17,100 nucleotides of DNA from Pseudomonadota bacterium (GCA_025355485.1 JANXZP010000235.1:1-17100), one strand, 5' to 3'; positions 1 through 6,711 are shown, counted from the stretch's first letter. Numbers and translations: made by a program. The notes: generated by a model from the letters alone, not told the origin.

Positions 1-650
1 GCGAACCATTCGCGATTATCGCGTTGATCCGCAAAAAATCCGGTCTTGTGGCCGCTGCCCGGACTCGCGCGGAATTTCACGCCATGTTCGGTGATGATCG
101 CGGGCGGCGGTGCGTCGGGCGCGCGGAAGTCGAAGCTCTCCTGCTTCTGCACGTGGTCTTCCGCGAATGCGTAGAAGCGGCAGCCCGGGAATTGCTCGCG
201 CAGCGCCTCGTAGATCCATTCGCGGTGGCGGAACATGCCGGCCGAAAAGAACTCGACGACGATCAGGTCGGCGTAGCGGTCCACGACCAGGCCCGACATG
301 CCGTCGCCCTCGGCATGCACGACGCGCCACGCATCGCTGGCCGCATCGAGTTTCAGGGTGTCTCGCCGCAGCGCGACTGCCTGCGCGATGCGGCGACGGA
401 ACCATTCCGCGTCGATCGGCTCGTTCGGATCGTTGCTCAGCACGCGCAGCGAAATCCGCGAATGGCCATTGTAGAAACCGCGGCCTACCCAGCCGCCGCT
501 GTTGTCGAAAATCTCGACCACGCTGCCGGGCTTGGGCTTGGCGACCGGCTTCTCGACCATCTTCTGGTAGATCCACGGATGCTGTGCGTTCGGATGGCTG
601 GCCGGGCGCGCGGTCTTGAGCTGGATGGTCGGGTTCGCGGTTGTATTCAT
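1..650 (-). CDS. rlmI: RlmI-like 23S rRNA (cytosine-C5) methyltransferase, N-terminal part (runs off left edge)
   Basis: Reading the minus strand from the ATG at 650 gives 216 codons with no stop before the window edge. Residues 1-80 look like the N-terminal PUA-type RNA-binding domain of the RlmI family. Residues 109-128 contain the family signature HAEGDGMSGLVVDRYAD. Residues 200-213 (GHKTGFFADQRDNR) are the hallmark at the entry to the SAM-binding Rossmann domain. In E. coli, RlmI uses SAM to make m5C1962 in 23S rRNA. The catalytic cysteine lies beyond the left edge, so activity cannot be judged here. The gene is divergent from the rhomboid gene, with 59 bp between the two starts. No Shine-Dalgarno sequence precedes the ATG; a TATCAT hexamer six bases upstream suggests a leaderless transcript. 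A related class I methyltransferase such as RlmK-type is possible. Confidence 0.85.
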   Translation of the reverse strand, partial: MNTTANPTIQLKTARPASHPNAQHPWIYQKMVEKPVAKPKPGSVVEIFDNSGGWVGRGFYNGHSRISLRVLSNDPNEPIDAEWFRRRIAQAVALRRDTLKLDAASDAWRVVHAEGDGMSGLVVDRYADLIVVEFFSAGMFRHREWIYEALREQFPGCRFYAFAEDHVQKQESFDFRAPDAPPPAIITEHGVKFRASPGSGHKTGFFADQRDNREWF

Positions 651-656
651 GGGCGC

Positions 657-662
657 ATGATA
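657..662 (-). promoter_or_regulatory. Candidate -10 element of a leaderless rlmI transcript
   Basis: On the minus strand TATCAT (5 of 6 matches to TATAAT) is followed by exactly six bases and then the ATG at 650. This spacing would place the transcription start at or next to the A of the ATG. There is no Shine-Dalgarno sequence in between and no convincing -35 upstream. Confidence 0.4.
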
Positions 663-709
663 ACTGCCGCGCGACTTGCGCCGGACGCAGACGCCCCCAC
701 GTGGTGACC

Positions 710-1549
710 ATGGACCTGCCGCTACCCGATCCCGATGCCGTCGTCGCGCATGCGCGGCCGATGGCGCAACGCTTCAAGCGCGCCGCGTGGGCGAGCCTGG
801 GCTTTATCGCGCTGCTGGCGTGGATCAAGGGGTTCGAGCATGGGTCGGGCGCTCCGTTCGACGGACTCGCGCTGCGCCCGCACGCCGTCGCCGGATTGAT
901 CGGCATCCTCACCGCACCGCTGCTGCATGCTTCGCTGGACCACCTGGTTGCCAATTCGCTGCCGCTATTGATCCTCGGCACGCTCGCTGGCGGGCTGTAT
1001 CCGCGCGCGACGCTGCGTGCATTGCCGCTAATCTGGATCGGATCGGGGATCGGCGTGTGGTTCATCGGCGAACCCGGCAGTGCGCATATCGGCGCGAGCG
1101 GCATCGCGCACGGATTGATGTTCCTGGTCTTTACGCTCGGCGTGCTGCGCCGCGACCGCCAGGCGATCGCGGCCGGGATGATGGCGTTCTTCCTCTACGG
1201 CAGCATGCTGCTCACGATCTTCCCGCGCGAGGCGAGCATCTCGTGGGAATCGCACCTGTGCGGCGCGATCTTCGGCGTGATCGCGGCGATTCTCTGGCGC
1301 GGTCGCGACCCGGCGTTGCCGCGCAAGCGTTATAGCTGGGAAGACGAGCCTGATGAAGTCGATGCGATTGATGAAATTGCCAGCGACGATCATCGCATTG
1401 CGCATGCCGATGCCCTGAGCCACGAGCTGCCGCGCGGCACCGCCGAGGACGCATGGCTCGACAACAACTGGGATGGTGGCGTGGATTGGGACGACGATCC
1501 GTCCGCGGATGCGCCTGTGTCGACGCCACGCCATCGCCGACGCCATTGA
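710..1549 (+). CDS. Rhomboid-family intramembrane serine protease with acidic C-terminal tail
   Basis: This 279-residue polytopic membrane protein carries all the rhomboid hallmarks: H73-x4-H78-x3-N82 in the second helix region, the GASG box with the catalytic serine S130 (HIGASGIAHG), and the catalytic histidine H182 (SWESHLCGAIFG) in a late helix. Rhomboids cleave single-pass membrane proteins within or next to the bilayer; the substrate here is unknown. After the last membrane helix (ending near residue 196) comes a cytosolic tail of about 80 residues. It is rich in Asp and Glu between 210 and 263 and ends in a basic RHRRRH. The start chosen is the ATG at 710. The frame is open further upstream (TTG at 641, GTG at 701 and 704), but that extension would overlap the rlmI start and has no rhomboid-like sequence. 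Confidence 0.88.
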   Translation: MDLPLPDPDAVVAHARPMAQRFKRAAWASLGFIALLAWIKGFEHGSGAPFDGLALRPHAVAGLIGILTAPLLHASLDHLVANSLPLLILGTLAGGLYPRATLRALPLIWIGSGIGVWFIGEPGSAHIGASGIAHGLMFLVFTLGVLRRDRQAIAAGMMAFFLYGSMLLTIFPREASISWESHLCGAIFGVIAAILWRGRDPALPRKRYSWEDEPDEVDAIDEIASDDHRIAHADALSHELPRGTAEDAWLDNNWDGGVDWDDDPSADAPVSTPRHRRRH

Positions 1550-1649
1550 GTCGGCGGCAGTCGATTCGCGCATGACCGCGAAGGACACCGGGTTTTCCTG
1601 CCGCCAGGCTAGGCCTACACTGCATGCATCGCGCCACGCGGGAATTGCC
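1550..1649 (+). promoter_or_regulatory. phhA upstream region with weak promoter-like elements
   Basis: This 100-bp gap lies between the rhomboid gene and phhA. TACACT at 1616-1621 is the best -10 candidate, with only a poor -35 (TTTTCC at 1593-1598, 17-bp spacer). GGCGGCAG at 1553-1560 and CTGCCGCC at 1598-1605 form 8-bp inverted arms separated by 37 bases. No T tract follows, so this is not a recognisable terminator. No sigma54 -24/-12 pair was seen. Confidence 0.25.
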
Positions 1650-2540
1650 ATGGCCACCGTTCCAGATCGGGTCGAACACCAGATGACCGACAAGGGCTAT
1701 GTGCCGGTCTATACGACCGCCGTGGTCGAACAACCGTGGGCAAGTTACAGCGCGGCCGACCACGCGACATGGGCGACGTTGTACGCGCGCCAGCAAGGCA
1801 TCCTGCCGCAACGCGCGGCGCGCAGCTTCCTCGACAACCTCTCGCGCATGCGCATGCACGGCGATGCGATCCCGAAGTTCGATGAGCTGAACATCGCGCT
1901 GCGCAAGGCCACCGGTTGGGAACTCGTCGGCGTCGAAGGCCTGCTGCCGGAACTGACCTTCTTCGACCATCTCGCCAACCGCCGCTTCCCGGTGACGTGG
2001 TGGATCCGCAAACCCGAGCAACTCGATTACCTCGCCGAACCCGACCTGTTCCACGACCTGTTCGGCCACGTGCCCCTCTTGATGGAACCCGTCTTCGCCG
2101 ACTACATGCAGGCCTACGGATGCGGCGGCGTGAAGGCGCACGGCATCGGCGCCGATGCGCTGGTGAACCTCACGCGGCTGTACTGGTACACGGTCGAGTT
2201 CGGCCTGATCCGCGAACCCGACGGACTGCGCATCTACGGTTCCGGCATCGTGTCGTCGAAGGGCGAGTCGATCCACTGCCTCGAATCGCCGGCACCCAAC
2301 CGTATCGGCTTCGACCTGCAGCGCATCATGCGCACGCGCTATCGCATCGACACCTTCCAGAAAACCTATTTCGTGATCGACAGTTTCGAGCAATTGATGG
2401 ACGCAACCCGGCCGGACTTCGCGCCGATCTATGCCGAACTCGCGAGCCAGGATTCGATCCCCGCCGGCGAAGCGCTGGGCAGCGATCACATCTATCACCG
2501 CGGCAGCGGCGAAGGCTGGCTCGACGACGGCGACGTGTAG
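1650..2540 (+). CDS. phhA: Phenylalanine 4-monooxygenase (phenylalanine hydroxylase)
   Basis: This 296-residue monomeric bacterial aromatic amino acid hydroxylase converts L-phenylalanine to L-tyrosine with O2, tetrahydropterin and non-heme Fe(II). The iron triad is visible: H135 and H140 in FHDLFGHVPLL and E183 in YWYTVEFGLI. Other conserved blocks are TGWELVGVEGLLPE (88-101) and RRFPVTWWIR (111-120). There is no N-terminal ACT regulatory domain, as expected for bacterial enzymes. The ATG at 1650 was chosen because RVEHQMTDKGYVPVYTT matches the N-terminus I recall for xanthomonad homologues; an internal ATG at 1683 would give 285 residues. No pterin recycling gene (phhB-like pterin-4a-carbinolamine dehydratase) is adjacent, so the recycling enzyme must be elsewhere. 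Confidence 0.95.
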   Translation: MATVPDRVEHQMTDKGYVPVYTTAVVEQPWASYSAADHATWATLYARQQGILPQRAARSFLDNLSRMRMHGDAIPKFDELNIALRKATGWELVGVEGLLPELTFFDHLANRRFPVTWWIRKPEQLDYLAEPDLFHDLFGHVPLLMEPVFADYMQAYGCGGVKAHGIGADALVNLTRLYWYTVEFGLIREPDGLRIYGSGIVSSKGESIHCLESPAPNRIGFDLQRIMRTRYRIDTFQKTYFVIDSFEQLMDATRPDFAPIYAELASQDSIPAGEALGSDHIYHRGSGEGWLDDGDV

Positions 2541-2704
2541 GACGCACGCGGAACTCAAGGCAATCACCCTGCGGGGTTGGCTGGGCGACGTCAGGCCGTG
2601 AACATGCCGGCCGATATCGCCTTCAACGCGGCCATTCGCCATACTTTGCATCTCAGGCGTGCCATTCGCTCATTTCGCAAGCACATCCGCGACATAACAA
2701 ATTT
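2541..2704. other. Gap after phhA, no gene seen
   Basis: No plausible ORF or hairpin terminator with a T tract was found after phhA. A 9-bp direct repeat, GCCATTCGC, occurs at 2631-2639 and 2661-2669 with no assigned meaning. The base composition becomes AT-rich towards the promoter that starts at 2705. Confidence 0.4.
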
Positions 2705-2732
2705 TTGACATTTGTGCGGCTGCCTCTATACT
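2705..2732 (+). promoter_or_regulatory. Strong sigma70-type promoter of the outer-membrane protein gene
   Basis: A perfect -35 TTGACA (2705-2710) is separated by 16 bp from TATACT (2727-2732, 5 of 6 matches). Transcription should start near 2740, leaving a leader of about 40 bases. The -35 is covered by an inverted repeat, ACAAAT (2697-2702) and ATTTGT (2710-2715). The octamer ACATTTGT recurs at 2708-2715 and 2755-2762. The ribosome binding site AAAGGA (2765-2770) lies nine bases before the ATG. Confidence 0.8.
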
Positions 2733-2779
2733 TCGCGCGCCAACTAATGGCTTCACATTTGTCCAAAGGATTGATTTAA

Positions 2780-3319
2780 ATGAAGAACACCATGCTTTTT
2801 GCTTCGCTGCTGGCGCTGGCCGGCCTGTCCACGTCTGCCATGGCTGCCGACAATTCCAGCAACTGGTACCTCCGCGGCGAAGCTGGCAACAGCCGGCTCT
2901 CCGTGAATGGCAACAGCGGCAGCGACACGTCCTTCGGTGGCCGCGTCGGCTATTACTTCAACCCGAACTTCGCGGTTGAAGGCTTCTACACCGATTTCGG
3001 CTCAAGCTCGGACAGCGGCTTTTCGGCCAAGATCGACGGCTTCGGCGCTGGCCTCGTCGGCAAAATGAGCTTCAGCCCGGACAACACCGGCTGGTTCATC
3101 GACGCCCGGGCGGGCGTGCTGCGCTCCAAGACCAAAGTCAGCTTCGGCGGCTTCCATGCCAGCGACAGCTCGACCAAGGGCTACATCGGCGTCGGTGGCG
3201 GCTACGACTTCACGCGCAACTTCGGCCTGAGCCTGAACTACGACTACAACGGCGTGGACGTGTTCAGCCAGGGTGGTTCGCTCAAGACCCTGACGGCGGC
3301 GGCTGAATTCCGCTTCTGA
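2780..3319 (+). CDS. Small outer-membrane beta-barrel protein (OmpA-like/OprF-like barrel fold)
   Basis: This 179-residue precursor has a classical signal peptide (MKNTMLFASLLALAG..., likely cleaved after the AMA around residue 22). The mature protein is about 157 residues, fitting an eight-stranded barrel. Alternating aromatic and polar strands are evident, such as WYLRGEAGNSR, FGGRVGYYF, FAVEGFYTDFG, YIGVGGGYDF and FGLSLNYDYNG. The chain ends in AAAEFRF, with the C-terminal phenylalanine recognised by the BAM assembly machinery. It resembles outer-membrane beta-barrel domain proteins (Pfam OMP_b-brl type). There is no periplasmic peptidoglycan-binding OmpA domain. The gene has its own strong promoter and a strong terminator, so it is very probably monocistronic and well expressed. 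The specific role (porin, adhesin or stress protein) cannot be told. Confidence 0.85.
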   Translation: MKNTMLFASLLALAGLSTSAMAADNSSNWYLRGEAGNSRLSVNGNSGSDTSFGGRVGYYFNPNFAVEGFYTDFGSSSDSGFSAKIDGFGAGLVGKMSFSPDNTGWFIDARAGVLRSKTKVSFGGFHASDSSTKGYIGVGGGYDFTRNFGLSLNYDYNGVDVFSQGGSLKTLTAAAEFRF

Positions 3320-3342
3320 TTCCCGCAAGTCCGCAACATCCG

Positions 3343-3372
3343 AACGGCCATCTTAGGATGGCCGTTTTTTTT
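3343..3372 (+). terminator. Rho-independent terminator of the outer-membrane protein gene
   Basis: A perfect 10-bp stem (AACGGCCATC at 3343-3352 and GATGGCCGTT at 3357-3366) with a 4-base loop is followed by a run of eight T (3365-3372). It lies 24 bases after the stop codon. Confidence 0.95.
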
Positions 3373-3431
3373 CGAGCAACGCACGTTCGACATGCGCCTT
3401 ACAATGCCGCCTTTCCTGTACAGAACTCGCC

Positions 3432-4445
3432 ATGAACCGCATGTCCATCACCCGTTACCTGATCGAGGAACAGCAGGCAGGTCGCATCAATGCCGACCTG
3501 CGCTTGCTCATCGAAGTCGTCGCGCGCGCGTGCAAGATGATCTCGATCGCAGTCGGCAAGGGCGCGCTTGGCGGCGTGCTTGGCGACGCGGGCACAGGCA
3601 ATATTCAGGGCGAGGCGCAGAAGAAGCTCGATGTGCTGTCGAACGAGATCCTGCTCGAAACCAACGCCTGGGGCGGTCACCTGGCCGCGTGCGCGTCCGA
3701 GGAGATGGATCACAGCCAACCGATTCCCGACATGTATCCGCGCGGCAATTATCTGCTGGTGTTCGATCCACTTGATGGCAGTTCCAACATCGACGTGAAC
3801 ATCTCGGTCGGCACCATCTTCTCGGTGCTGCGTTGTCCGGATGATGTCGCGATCGTGGGCGACGAACATTTCCTACAGCCTGGCAGCGCGCAAGTCGCCG
3901 CCGGTTACGCGGCCTACGGGCCGAGCACGATGCTGGTGCTGACCATCGGCCACGGCACCCATGCGTTCACGCTCGATCGCGAACTCGGCACCTTCATCAT
4001 GACCCGGCGCGACATCCGGATTCCCGAGGAGACCCAGGAATTCGCCGCGAACGTGTCGAACCAGCGACGCTGGGAAACGCCGATGCAGCGCTACGTCGGC
4101 GAACTGCTACAGGGAAAGGACGGCCCGCGTGGCAAGGATTTCAACATGCGCTGGGTTGCAAGCATGGTCGCGGACGTGCATCGCATCCTCACCCGCGGCG
4201 GCGTTTTCATCTATCCGTTGGATGAAAAAATCCGCGAGCAAGGTGGCAAGTTGCGGTTGCTGTACGAAGCCAATCCGATGGCATTGCTGGTCGAGCAGGC
4301 CGGCGGCGCGGCGAGTACCGGACGCGAACGCATGCTCGACGTGCAACCGACGAAGCTGCACCAGCGTGTGCCGGTGTTCCTCGGCTCGAAGCGCGAGGTC
4401 GAGCACGTCGTCGCGATCCATCGCGAGCACGACGCCAGCGCCTGA
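3432..4445 (+). CDS. fbp: Fructose-1,6-bisphosphatase class I
   Basis: This 337-residue enzyme matches the usual length of class I FBPase (about 332 in E. coli). It hydrolyses fructose 1,6-bisphosphate to fructose 6-phosphate, the committed step of gluconeogenesis, with Mg2+. Metal and substrate residues are visible: the acidic ASEEMD (E90, E91), DPLDGSSN (112-119), and E279 in LLYEANPMALLVEQAGG. The start ATG at 3432 has an in-frame alternative at 3441 (MSITRYL). The gene follows the terminator of the outer-membrane protein gene, so it needs its own promoter. TACAAT at 3400-3405 is a reasonable -10 but no good -35 is seen. cls follows 70 bp downstream with no terminator between, so read-through is possible. 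Confidence 0.97.
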   Translation: MNRMSITRYLIEEQQAGRINADLRLLIEVVARACKMISIAVGKGALGGVLGDAGTGNIQGEAQKKLDVLSNEILLETNAWGGHLAACASEEMDHSQPIPDMYPRGNYLLVFDPLDGSSNIDVNISVGTIFSVLRCPDDVAIVGDEHFLQPGSAQVAAGYAAYGPSTMLVLTIGHGTHAFTLDRELGTFIMTRRDIRIPEETQEFAANVSNQRRWETPMQRYVGELLQGKDGPRGKDFNMRWVASMVADVHRILTRGGVFIYPLDEKIREQGGKLRLLYEANPMALLVEQAGGAASTGRERMLDVQPTKLHQRVPVFLGSKREVEHVVAIHREHDASA

Positions 4446-4469
4446 CCGCGGCATGCTGCGCGTTAGTAT
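4442..4469 (+). promoter_or_regulatory. Weak candidate promoter for cls, overlapping the fbp stop
   Basis: CTGACC (4442-4447) and TAGTAT (4464-4469), separated by 16 bp, each match the sigma70 consensus at four of six positions. This would give a leader of about 40 bases. A competing possibility is the leaderless arrangement described for 4501-4509. Confidence 0.25.
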
Positions 4470-4483
4470 CCGACGCAGCCGCA

Positions 4484-4507
4484 TCTGACACATACGCTTC
4501 TGACACA
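4484..4507 (+). repeat. Direct repeat TCTGACACA x2 upstream of cls
   Basis: Two identical 9-bp copies, TCTGACACA, lie at 4484-4492 and 4499-4507 with a 15-bp period, immediately before the cls start. The second copy runs into TGA-CACAAT (4501-4509). This looks like an extended -10 placed six bases before the ATG at 4516. Confidence 0.5.
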
Positions 4508-4515
4508 ATCGGGCG

Positions 4516-5937
4516 ATGCATTTGATGCACTTCGCCCTGCCGGAACATTTGCTGCCACTGCTGGCCGCCGGCTGGCTGTGCTATCTGGTCGTGCTCGCGG
4601 TGTGGATCGTGCTACAGCAGCGCGAACCGGTCGCGACCCTGAGCTGGCTGCTCGCGCTCGCGGCGTTGCCCTATGTCGGTTTCCTGGTCTACTACGCGTT
4701 CGGCCCGCAGCGGATCAAACGACAGAGTCGACGGCGCCTGCGCAGCCAGCTCGCACTTGCGGGATTCCAGCGCGGCGCGGCGACGTCCGACAGCATCGCG
4801 ATGGGGCGGGTCGGTGCGGCGACCACCGGCTATCCGATGTGCGCAAGCACCCGCGTCGATCTGCTGGTCGATGGCGCAGCGGCCTACGATGCGATCATCG
4901 CGGCAATCGCGGCGGCGCAGCGGCATGTGCATGTCGAGTACTACATCTTCGTCGATGATCGCAGCGGCACACAGTTGCGCGATGCGCTGATCGAGCGCGC
5001 CCGCGCTGGCGTGCATGTGCGGGTACTGCTCGACGGTGTCGGTTCCGGAACACTCAAGCGCGTATTCATCGCGTCGCTGATCGAAGCCGGCGTCGAGCTT
5101 GCGTGGTTCCATCCGGTCCGCTGGTGGCTGACGCCGTTCCTGCGCCCCAAACTCAACCTGCGTTCGCATCGCAAGATCGTGGTCTGCGACGGACGAGTCG
5201 GTTTCACCGGCGGCATCAACGTGACCGACGATGAAAACGAGCGCGTGAATCCGGACGCCTACCACGACCTGCATGTCCGCTTCGAAGGCGAGTCGGTACG
5301 CTGGCTGCAAACCGCGTGGCTGGAGGACTGGCATTACGCGACTGGCCAGGTGATTGCCGAATCCGACGCCTTCGCGCCGACGATCGAAGGCGCGATCCGT
5401 ACCCAGATCCTGCCGTCCGGCCCGGACAATCCGTGGGAGCCGATCCACCGGGTGCATGTCGAGGCGATCCATCGTGCGGATCGCCGGGTGTGGCTGGCGA
5501 CTCCGTATTTCGCGCCGAGCCAGGCCGCACTGTTCGCGCTCGGCGGCGCGGCGATGCGCGGCCTCGATGTGCGGCTGTTGCTGCCGGCGCGCAGCGACTC
5601 GCGACTGGTGGATGCATCGGCGCGCTCGTATTTCGAACGCCTGCAGAAAACCGGCGTCCGCATCTATCTGTACGGCCCGCGCATGCTGCATTCCAAGGCG
5701 CTGCTGGTCGATGATGGACTCGCGCTGATCGGCAGTGCCAATTTCGATTCGCGCAGCTTCCGGCTGAACTTCGAACTGTCGGTTCTGTTCGCCGACAACA
5801 GCGTGGCCGTGGCTCTTGAGCGCGTGCTGGCGGCCGATCTCGCGATCGCCCACGAAGTGCCGAAGCCGCCACCGAAACCTGCGTTCCTGCAACGCCTGGG
5901 CGAGGCGATCGCGCGGCTTTTCACGCCGATACTCTAG
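4516..5937 (+). CDS. cls: Cardiolipin synthase (phospholipase D superfamily)
   Basis: This 473-residue membrane enzyme makes cardiolipin from phosphatidylglycerol. Two N-terminal hydrophobic helices (about 13-34 and 42-63) are followed by two PLD domains. Each domain carries an HxKx4D motif: H218-K220-D225 (HRKIVVCDG) and H392-K394-D399 (HSKALLVDD). Each motif is followed by the typical glycine/serine context (GFTGG, IGSANFDSRS). Length and layout fit ClsA-type bacterial cardiolipin synthases (about 480-490 residues). The chain ends in a proline-rich stretch and a short amphipathic helix after residue 450. The start ATG at 4516 has an in-frame alternative at 4525. No Shine-Dalgarno sequence is visible before either. 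It follows fbp by 70 bp on the same strand. Confidence 0.93.
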   Translation: MHLMHFALPEHLLPLLAAGWLCYLVVLAVWIVLQQREPVATLSWLLALAALPYVGFLVYYAFGPQRIKRQSRRRLRSQLALAGFQRGAATSDSIAMGRVGAATTGYPMCASTRVDLLVDGAAAYDAIIAAIAAAQRHVHVEYYIFVDDRSGTQLRDALIERARAGVHVRVLLDGVGSGTLKRVFIASLIEAGVELAWFHPVRWWLTPFLRPKLNLRSHRKIVVCDGRVGFTGGINVTDDENERVNPDAYHDLHVRFEGESVRWLQTAWLEDWHYATGQVIAESDAFAPTIEGAIRTQILPSGPDNPWEPIHRVHVEAIHRADRRVWLATPYFAPSQAALFALGGAAMRGLDVRLLLPARSDSRLVDASARSYFERLQKTGVRIYLYGPRMLHSKALLVDDGLALIGSANFDSRSFRLNFELSVLFADNSVAVALERVLAADLAIAHEVPKPPPKPAFLQRLGEAIARLFTPIL

Positions 5938-6018
5938 GCGCGAAACAACCTGCGGCAGGTGCCCGCCGTGGCAGGGATCGGCTAGACTTCGGGCGTCTGA
6001 GCAAGCGAAACTTCCGTC

Positions 6019-6321
6019 ATGGCCTGGATCCTGATTCTGCTTGCGATCGCCTGCTTCCTGGTGGCCGCCTCCACGACATCATTCGCGCTCGGTGCGCTAT
6101 GCCTGATCCTGGCATTGGTGTTGTTGGTCTTCGCGTTCGTGTTGTTGCTGGCAGGACGGATGCAAGGCACCAGCCGGAGCGATCACGAGATCCTCAGTCC
6201 GGCCGAATTGCACACCCTGCGCGAGCGTGCGCAGATGCAGCGGCAATCCGAGGCTGAAGCGGCCGCCCATGCTGAAGGCGCGTCTTCCGAGCGCGCGAAG
6301 ACGACACCGCCCCAGGCTTAG
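6019..6321 (+). CDS. Small two-helix membrane protein of unknown function
   Basis: I do not recognise a named family. The 100-residue protein starts at the ATG at 6019. It has two hydrophobic helices (about residues 3-19 and 23-46) joined by a short turn (AASTTS). A hydrophilic, alanine- and glutamate-rich tail follows (about 55-100) that could be helical or coiled coil (SPAELHTLRERAQMQRQSEAEAAAHAEGA). With so short a turn, both termini should lie on the same side, probably the cytoplasm. The ORF is real by its clean hydropathy pattern and GC-rich third positions. TAGACT at 5983-5988 is a possible -10. A GC-rich imperfect hairpin (6321-6339, no T tract) follows the stop. It sits between cls and a GlsB-type protein, so an envelope role is only a guess. 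Confidence 0.65.
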   Translation: MAWILILLAIACFLVAASTTSFALGALCLILALVLLVFAFVLLLAGRMQGTSRSDHEILSPAELHTLRERAQMQRQSEAEAAAHAEGASSERAKTTPPQA

Positions 6322-6392
6322 CCCGTGCTAGGCTCGGGCCGGGTCGCGGCTCGGGCCGCCCCATCACCATCATGGACGTGGAGGAAACGCAT
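6322..6392 (+). other. Short gap with a 10-bp direct repeat and a strong Shine-Dalgarno sequence
   Basis: GGCTCGGGCC is present twice (6331-6340 and 6348-6357). GGAGG at 6380-6384 lies eight bases before the ATG at 6393 and fixes that start over the in-frame ATG at 6372. Confidence 0.6.
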
Positions 6393-6656
6393 ATGCCTGT
6401 TCAAGGTCTCATCATCATCCTGATAGTAGGTGCTCTCGCGGGTTGGTTAGCTGGTGTCGTGGTTCGTGGGCGTGGCTTCGGTCTGATCGGGGACATCGTC
6501 GTCGGCATCGTCGGCGCGTTTTTAGCCGGCTGGCTGCTGCCCAAATTGGGTGTCGGCACCCTGGGGCTCGGCGGTGGCTGGATCGGTTCGGTCCTGTTCG
6601 CCTTTATCGGCGCAGTGATCTTGCTGTTGCTGATCCGCCTGATCAGACGCCTGTAG
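6393..6656 (+). CDS. GlsB/YeaQ/YmgE-family stress-response membrane protein
   Basis: This 87-residue protein is almost entirely hydrophobic. It has three glycine-rich helices (about 4-22, 29-48 and 57-80), the small-residue pattern GALAGWLAG, conserved GFGLIGDIVVGIVGAFLAGWLLP, and a basic end (RLIRRL). This is the transglycosylase-associated (Tagl) family pattern, whose E. coli member YeaQ is about 82 residues. Members are often induced by envelope or acid stress; the biochemical role is not established. The start at 6393 is set by GGAGG eight bases upstream. Its first 35 codons include ATA, GTA and TTA, which are scarce in the neighbouring GC-rich genes. A hairpin terminator follows. Confidence 0.85.
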   Translation: MPVQGLIIILIVGALAGWLAGVVVRGRGFGLIGDIVVGIVGAFLAGWLLPKLGVGTLGLGGGWIGSVLFAFIGAVILLLLIRLIRRL

Positions 6657-6682
6657 CTGTAACCCGGTATCTGCAGACGAGC

Positions 6683-6711
6683 ACGGCGGCCGCATGCCGC
6701 CGTTCTTGTTT
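6683..6711 (+). terminator. Rho-independent terminator after the GlsB-family gene
   Basis: An 8-bp perfect GC-rich stem (ACGGCGGC at 6683-6690 and GCCGCCGT at 6696-6703) with a 5-base loop is followed by a T-rich tail (TCTTGTTT). It lies 26 bases after the stop codon. Confidence 0.7.

Noticed and set aside
16..1104. Long minus-strand ORF of 362 codons
   Set aside because: It is a frame shadow across rlmI and the rhomboid gene. The translation is Arg/Ala/Pro-rich low complexity, and the real rlmI frame is a different one, open to the left edge.
1212..2651. 479-codon minus-strand ORF opposite phhA
   Set aside because: Antisense shadow caused by high GC content. It shows no domain and lies over the clearly conserved phhA.
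4612..5892. 426-codon minus-strand ORF opposite cls
   Set aside because: Antisense shadow. The cls frame has both HKD motifs and membrane helices.
5949..5961. Palindrome ACCTGC-G-GCAGGT after cls
   Set aside because: The loop would be too short to form a terminator hairpin and no T run follows. Likely chance in a GC-rich gap.
6331..6357. Direct repeat GGCTCGGGCC x2 as a mobile-element or attachment site scar
   Set aside because: It is only 10 bp, GC-rich and inside a 70-bp gap between intact genes. There is no transposase, inverted ends or integrase nearby.
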